Part shown: positions 5,098-7,880 of the stretch, one piece after another
Position numbering within the stretch: the stretch's first letter is position 1
Layout of the letters: every line of letters begins with the position of its first letter
Origin: Spongiibacteraceae bacterium
GTDB taxonomy: Bacteria > Pseudomonadota > Gammaproteobacteria > Pseudomonadales > PIVM01
Direction: 5' to 3'
Length of the DNA: 7,880 nucleotides
Assembly (NCBI GenBank): GCA_030618505.1
Contig: JAUXDF010000131.1
Coordinates: forward strand, 1 to 7,880
The notes under the pieces: model-generated
What the model saw: the letters and a program-made list of their open reading frames with translations, nothing else
Told to the model about the DNA's origin: nothing
Database searches by the model: none
Made by a program: the position numbers and the translations under genes

Positions 5098-6279
5098 ATG
5101 CTAAAAAACCTCACAGTACCAATCGCTCAGCTATTGTTTTCCCCTCGCTCCTGTAAAAGCAGGAAAAGAATATCCCTTTCATATGTGTTTACGACCGTGG
5201 CTCTGTCCAGCTTATTATCCGCTTGCGGGCAAAGTACTACGGCCAACAATGAGGATAACTACTATCACGCTGCGAAATTGCTGACGATAAAACCTCAGCA
5301 ACATTACACTATTAACAGAGAGTTCACCGGCTTCGTTACCTCTTCACAACATGGCAATATTGGCTTTGAACTGCCCGGAAAACTAGCACACATAAATGTT
5401 GATATAGGCAGTGAAGTTCAGGCAGGAGACCTTATCGCAGAGCTTGATACCGAGTTGCTAGCTATCGACAAACAACAATTAAATGCCCAGTTTGCCGAAC
5501 TCAAAGCTCGCTTACGACTAAACCAGTCCAGCTTCAAACGACAAAAATTACTTGAAAAAGATGGCTACACCTCACAGCAACGGCTTGATGAACTGCTGGC
5601 CGAGCGAGATACTATCAATGCCAGCACTGCACGCCTTGAAGCCTCACTCGCGGCGGTTGAAACAAGAATCAGCAAGTCCACACTGATAGCCCCCTTTAAT
5701 GGCACTATCAGTGCAAAGTACGTAAACATCGGCACCGTAATCGCCGCTGGCACCCCCATCATAAAACTTCTTAATAACACGAGAATGGAAGCAAGAATCG
5801 GCGTACCTGCCCGCTTATTGTCGACACTAGCCCCTGGCAGCCAACACATTCTCACCATCGATAAAGAGGAGATTAACACCGAGGTTATCGCCATCGGGGC
5901 CGATATTTCCCCAATTACTCGCACTGTTCCCGTCAGACTGTCGCTTGCAAACACCCAATCGGTTGACGGCTCTCTGGTAAAACTCCTCGTCGATGAACAG
6001 ATTCAACAAGCCGGTTATTGGGTTCCGCTCAATTCAATCACTGATGGTATGAGAGGGCTGTGGACTGTCTATGCCGTTATCGATGCAGAAATCAATAACG
6101 AGGCTAGAGAAAAAAACACCGAGAAGTTATATCGCATTGAGGCCCGTGCTGTGCAAATCGAATACACCTTAGGAGACGATGTTTTCATTAGCGCCGATCT
6201 TGACAATATCCACTGGATTGTCGCTGATGGCTTACACCGTTTTGTACCCGGCCAAATAATACGAAGCTCAACATTATGA
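5098..6279 (+). CDS. RND efflux periplasmic adaptor (membrane fusion protein), lipoprotein
   Basis: This is the periplasmic adaptor of a tripartite RND pump, linking the inner-membrane transporter to an outer-membrane channel. The 393-residue protein has a lipoprotein signal: basic SRKR at 21-24, a hydrophobic core 26-39, and lipobox LSAC with the lipidated Cys43. Mature domains follow the usual order: first lipoyl half GFELPGKLAHINVDIGSEVQAGDLIAELD (89-117), an alpha-hairpin coiled coil (about 120-190), second lipoyl half STLIAPFNGTIS...GTPIIKL (194-224), a beta-barrel domain (about 228-310), and a membrane-proximal domain ending IHWIVADGLHRFVPGQIIR. The n-region before the signal core is long (about 25 residues), but no better in-frame ATG exists and the ribosome site supports this start. 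Cys+2 to +4 are G-Q-S with no Asp+2 retention signal. No outer-membrane channel gene is visible, so a channel encoded elsewhere or downstream must be used. Substrate is unknown. Confidence 0.92.
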   Translation: MLKNLTVPIAQLLFSPRSCKSRKRISLSYVFTTVALSSLLSACGQSTTANNEDNYYHAAKLLTIKPQQHYTINREFTGFVTSSQHGNIGFELPGKLAHINVDIGSEVQAGDLIAELDTELLAIDKQQLNAQFAELKARLRLNQSSFKRQKLLEKDGYTSQQRLDELLAERDTINASTARLEASLAAVETRISKSTLIAPFNGTISAKYVNIGTVIAAGTPIIKLLNNTRMEARIGVPARLLSTLAPGSQHILTIDKEEINTEVIAIGADISPITRTVPVRLSLANTQSVDGSLVKLLVDEQIQQAGYWVPLNSITDGMRGLWTVYAVIDAEINNEAREKNTEKLYRIEARAVQIEYTLGDDVFISADLDNIHWIVADGLHRFVPGQIIRSSTL

Positions 6280-7880
6280 TCAAAGCCTATGTTGAAAATG
6301 GGCGACTGATGGCACTCACTATAGCCCTGCTACTAGTCGCAGGGCTTGGTGCGCTACACACCTTGCCGCGCGATGAGGACCCGCGAATATCAAATCGTTT
6401 TGCGATGATATTTACTCAACTACCCGGTGCCAGTGCCGAGCGGGTTGAAGCCCTGTTAAGCGAGCCGGTAGAAAATAAGCTACGTGAACTTAATGAAATT
6501 AAAACCATTACCTCTAGCTCCAGGGCCGGCATATCAATAATAGTTATCGAACTGAAAGATGAAGTCAAAGAACAGCAAACCGAAATGATTTGGGCAAGAG
6601 CCCGCAGCTTACTTGACGAAATTGAACCCGAACTTCCAGAAGGCGCTAGCAAACCACAATTCAACAATGATCGAAGCTACGCCTATACCATGATCATTGC
6701 TTTGCGTTGGAAAAACGATACCGAACCCCAGTTAAGAGTACTAAACCGTTATGCCGACGAACTGGAAAGTAATTTAAGAGCTTTGCCGGGAACCGATCTG
6801 GTAACACTCTTTGGTGATATTCGCGAAGAAATTCAGGTGTCCATCGACCCCCTGAAAGCGGCGAGCGCAGGCCTTGATATCTCCGAAATTTCACAGGCCA
6901 TTCGAGGGGCAGATTCCAAGGTCTCCGCCGGCCAATTAAATAACGACAAACACCGTTACTCTGTCGAAGTTGTCGGCGAGCTAAATTCGGCAGCTCGCAT
7001 TGGAGCAATTCCGCTCAGCAGCAATGCCAATAATGAACTGATCCACATCTCAGATATTGCCAAGGTATCAAGACAGCTACAGTCCCCCCCTAACAACATG
7101 GTTATCACATCGGGACAGCCGGCGGTTGTGGTGGCGGTCAGAATGATTGCCAGCGTTAGAAATGACCACTGGACAGCGCAAGTTGAAAAACGGATTAATG
7201 AGTTTAACCGCTCTATTCCGTCAAATATCAAAGCCGAAGTTATTTTCAGTCAACAAAAATACACCCAGGAACGCCTATCCAGTTTGGTTGGTAATATAGT
7301 TCTGGGTTTTATTCTCATCCTGGCTGTGCTGCTTTTCACCCTCGGCTGGCGATCTGCGCTTATAGTCGCCTCCGCATTGCCGCTAACCGTTTTGTTCACC
7401 CTCACCTGCATGCAATATTACGGCGTAGCCATCCATCAAATGTCAGTCACCGGACTGGTCGTCGCCCTCGGCATCATGGTTGATAATGCTATTGTGATAA
7501 CCGATGCCATTGCTCAAAACCGCGTTAACGGCATGAGCCGAACGGAAGCAACCACCAAAGCAGTTAGGCACCTCTGGCTACCTCTGCTTGGCTCCACTAT
7601 TACCACTATCCTCGGTTTTTTACCCATTGTACTTATGCCGGGACCTGCCGGTGAGTTTGTTGGCGGGATTGCCCTGAGTGTCATTTTTTCCCTGATCGGC
7701 TCTTACCTGATTTCCCATACCATCGTAGCCGGACTTGCGGGACGTTTTTCGCAAACTCATTCGGCATCTTCTTCTGCCTGGCATGTTAACGGCTGGCAAT
7801 CAGAAAAAATTTCTTCGTTATTTCGTTACCTGCTCAATAAATCTCTCGACACGCCATTAAGATCTGCCGCCGCCGTTATG
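6276..7880 (+). CDS. RND-family efflux transporter, inner-membrane pump (partial, 3' end off the right edge)
   Basis: This is the proton-driven inner-membrane pump of the tripartite system. 535 codons are present, about half of the usual 1000-1050 residues. Visible parts are TM1 (about 11-30), the first porter-domain half (PRDEDPRISNRF, TQLPGASAERVE, PGTDLVTLFGD), TM2 (about 337-357, followed by LGWRSALI), TM3, TM4 with VVALGIMVDNAIVITDAI, TM5 (LLGSTITTILGFLPIVLM) and TM6 (about 459-485). This is the AcrB/HAE-type architecture rather than SecDF or MmpL. In TM4 the AcrB Asp407-Asp408 proton-relay pair reads Asp403-Asn404; I believe Asp-Asn is common in less-studied RND branches. The start ATG overlaps the adaptor stop as ATGA (6276-6279), so translation is coupled. 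No independent strong ribosome site is seen. Substrate class cannot be told from this half. Confidence 0.94.
   Translation, partial: MIKAYVENGRLMALTIALLLVAGLGALHTLPRDEDPRISNRFAMIFTQLPGASAERVEALLSEPVENKLRELNEIKTITSSSRAGISIIVIELKDEVKEQQTEMIWARARSLLDEIEPELPEGASKPQFNNDRSYAYTMIIALRWKNDTEPQLRVLNRYADELESNLRALPGTDLVTLFGDIREEIQVSIDPLKAASAGLDISEISQAIRGADSKVSAGQLNNDKHRYSVEVVGELNSAARIGAIPLSSNANNELIHISDIAKVSRQLQSPPNNMVITSGQPAVVVAVRMIASVRNDHWTAQVEKRINEFNRSIPSNIKAEVIFSQQKYTQERLSSLVGNIVLGFILILAVLLFTLGWRSALIVASALPLTVLFTLTCMQYYGVAIHQMSVTGLVVALGIMVDNAIVITDAIAQNRVNGMSRTEATTKAVRHLWLPLLGSTITTILGFLPIVLMPGPAGEFVGGIALSVIFSLIGSYLISHTIVAGLAGRFSQTHSASSSAWHVNGWQSEKISSLFRYLLNKSLDTPLRSAAAVM

Noticed and set aside
4902..5156. 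An 84-codon plus-strand frame across the operator and leader
   Set aside because: It runs through the predicted promoters and overlaps the adaptor start in another frame. The translation has no domain-like character and no ribosome site.
6694..7231. Minus-strand open frames (91-104 codons) inside the RND pump gene
   Set aside because: The plus-strand frame is continuous and clearly an RND transporter across this stretch; the antisense frames are shadows.

Overview
The window looks like ordinary chromosome of a free-living, probably marine, gammaproteobacterium outside the enterics. GC content is moderate, judged by eye. The Lol, PilZ and DAHP-synthase proteins resemble those I recall from Pseudomonas/Marinobacter/Cellvibrio-type genomes. 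There is no insertion sequence, phage gene, CRISPR array, rRNA or tRNA. All genes are intact except the two cut by the window edges.

Left block (1-1871, minus strand): the lipoprotein-sorting operon, lolC followed 12 bp later by lolD, which runs off the left edge. Together they make most of the inner-membrane ABC machine that releases outer-membrane lipoproteins to LolA. Facing away from it, after a 219-bp intergenic region with several small inverted repeats, are three plus-strand genes (2091-4171). They are a PilZ-type putative c-di-GMP receptor with a long helical insert, a 99-aa exported protein with a BamE/SmpA-like motif, and a type I-beta DAHP synthase (first step of the shikimate pathway) that carries several active-site substitutions.

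Right block (4276-7880): a TetR-family repressor on the minus strand, divergent from an RND-type tripartite efflux operon. The operon encodes a lipoprotein periplasmic adaptor and, with a 4-base ATGA overlap, an inner-membrane RND pump whose N-terminal 535 residues are in the window. The 195-bp gap between repressor and adaptor holds two related 16-bp palindromes. They overlap two oppositely directed sigma-70-like promoters that share the same DNA almost symmetrically, which is the clearest regulatory signal in the window. The simplest reading is one TetR protein repressing both its own gene and the pump, released by a pump substrate.

I did not find a new multi-gene system. The items most worth a second look are the interlocked divergent promoter/operator, the DAHP synthase with a Glu-to-Asp change at a predicted metal ligand, the PilZ protein with its split domain, the exported 99-aa protein, and the Asp-Asn pair in the pump's proton-relay helix.
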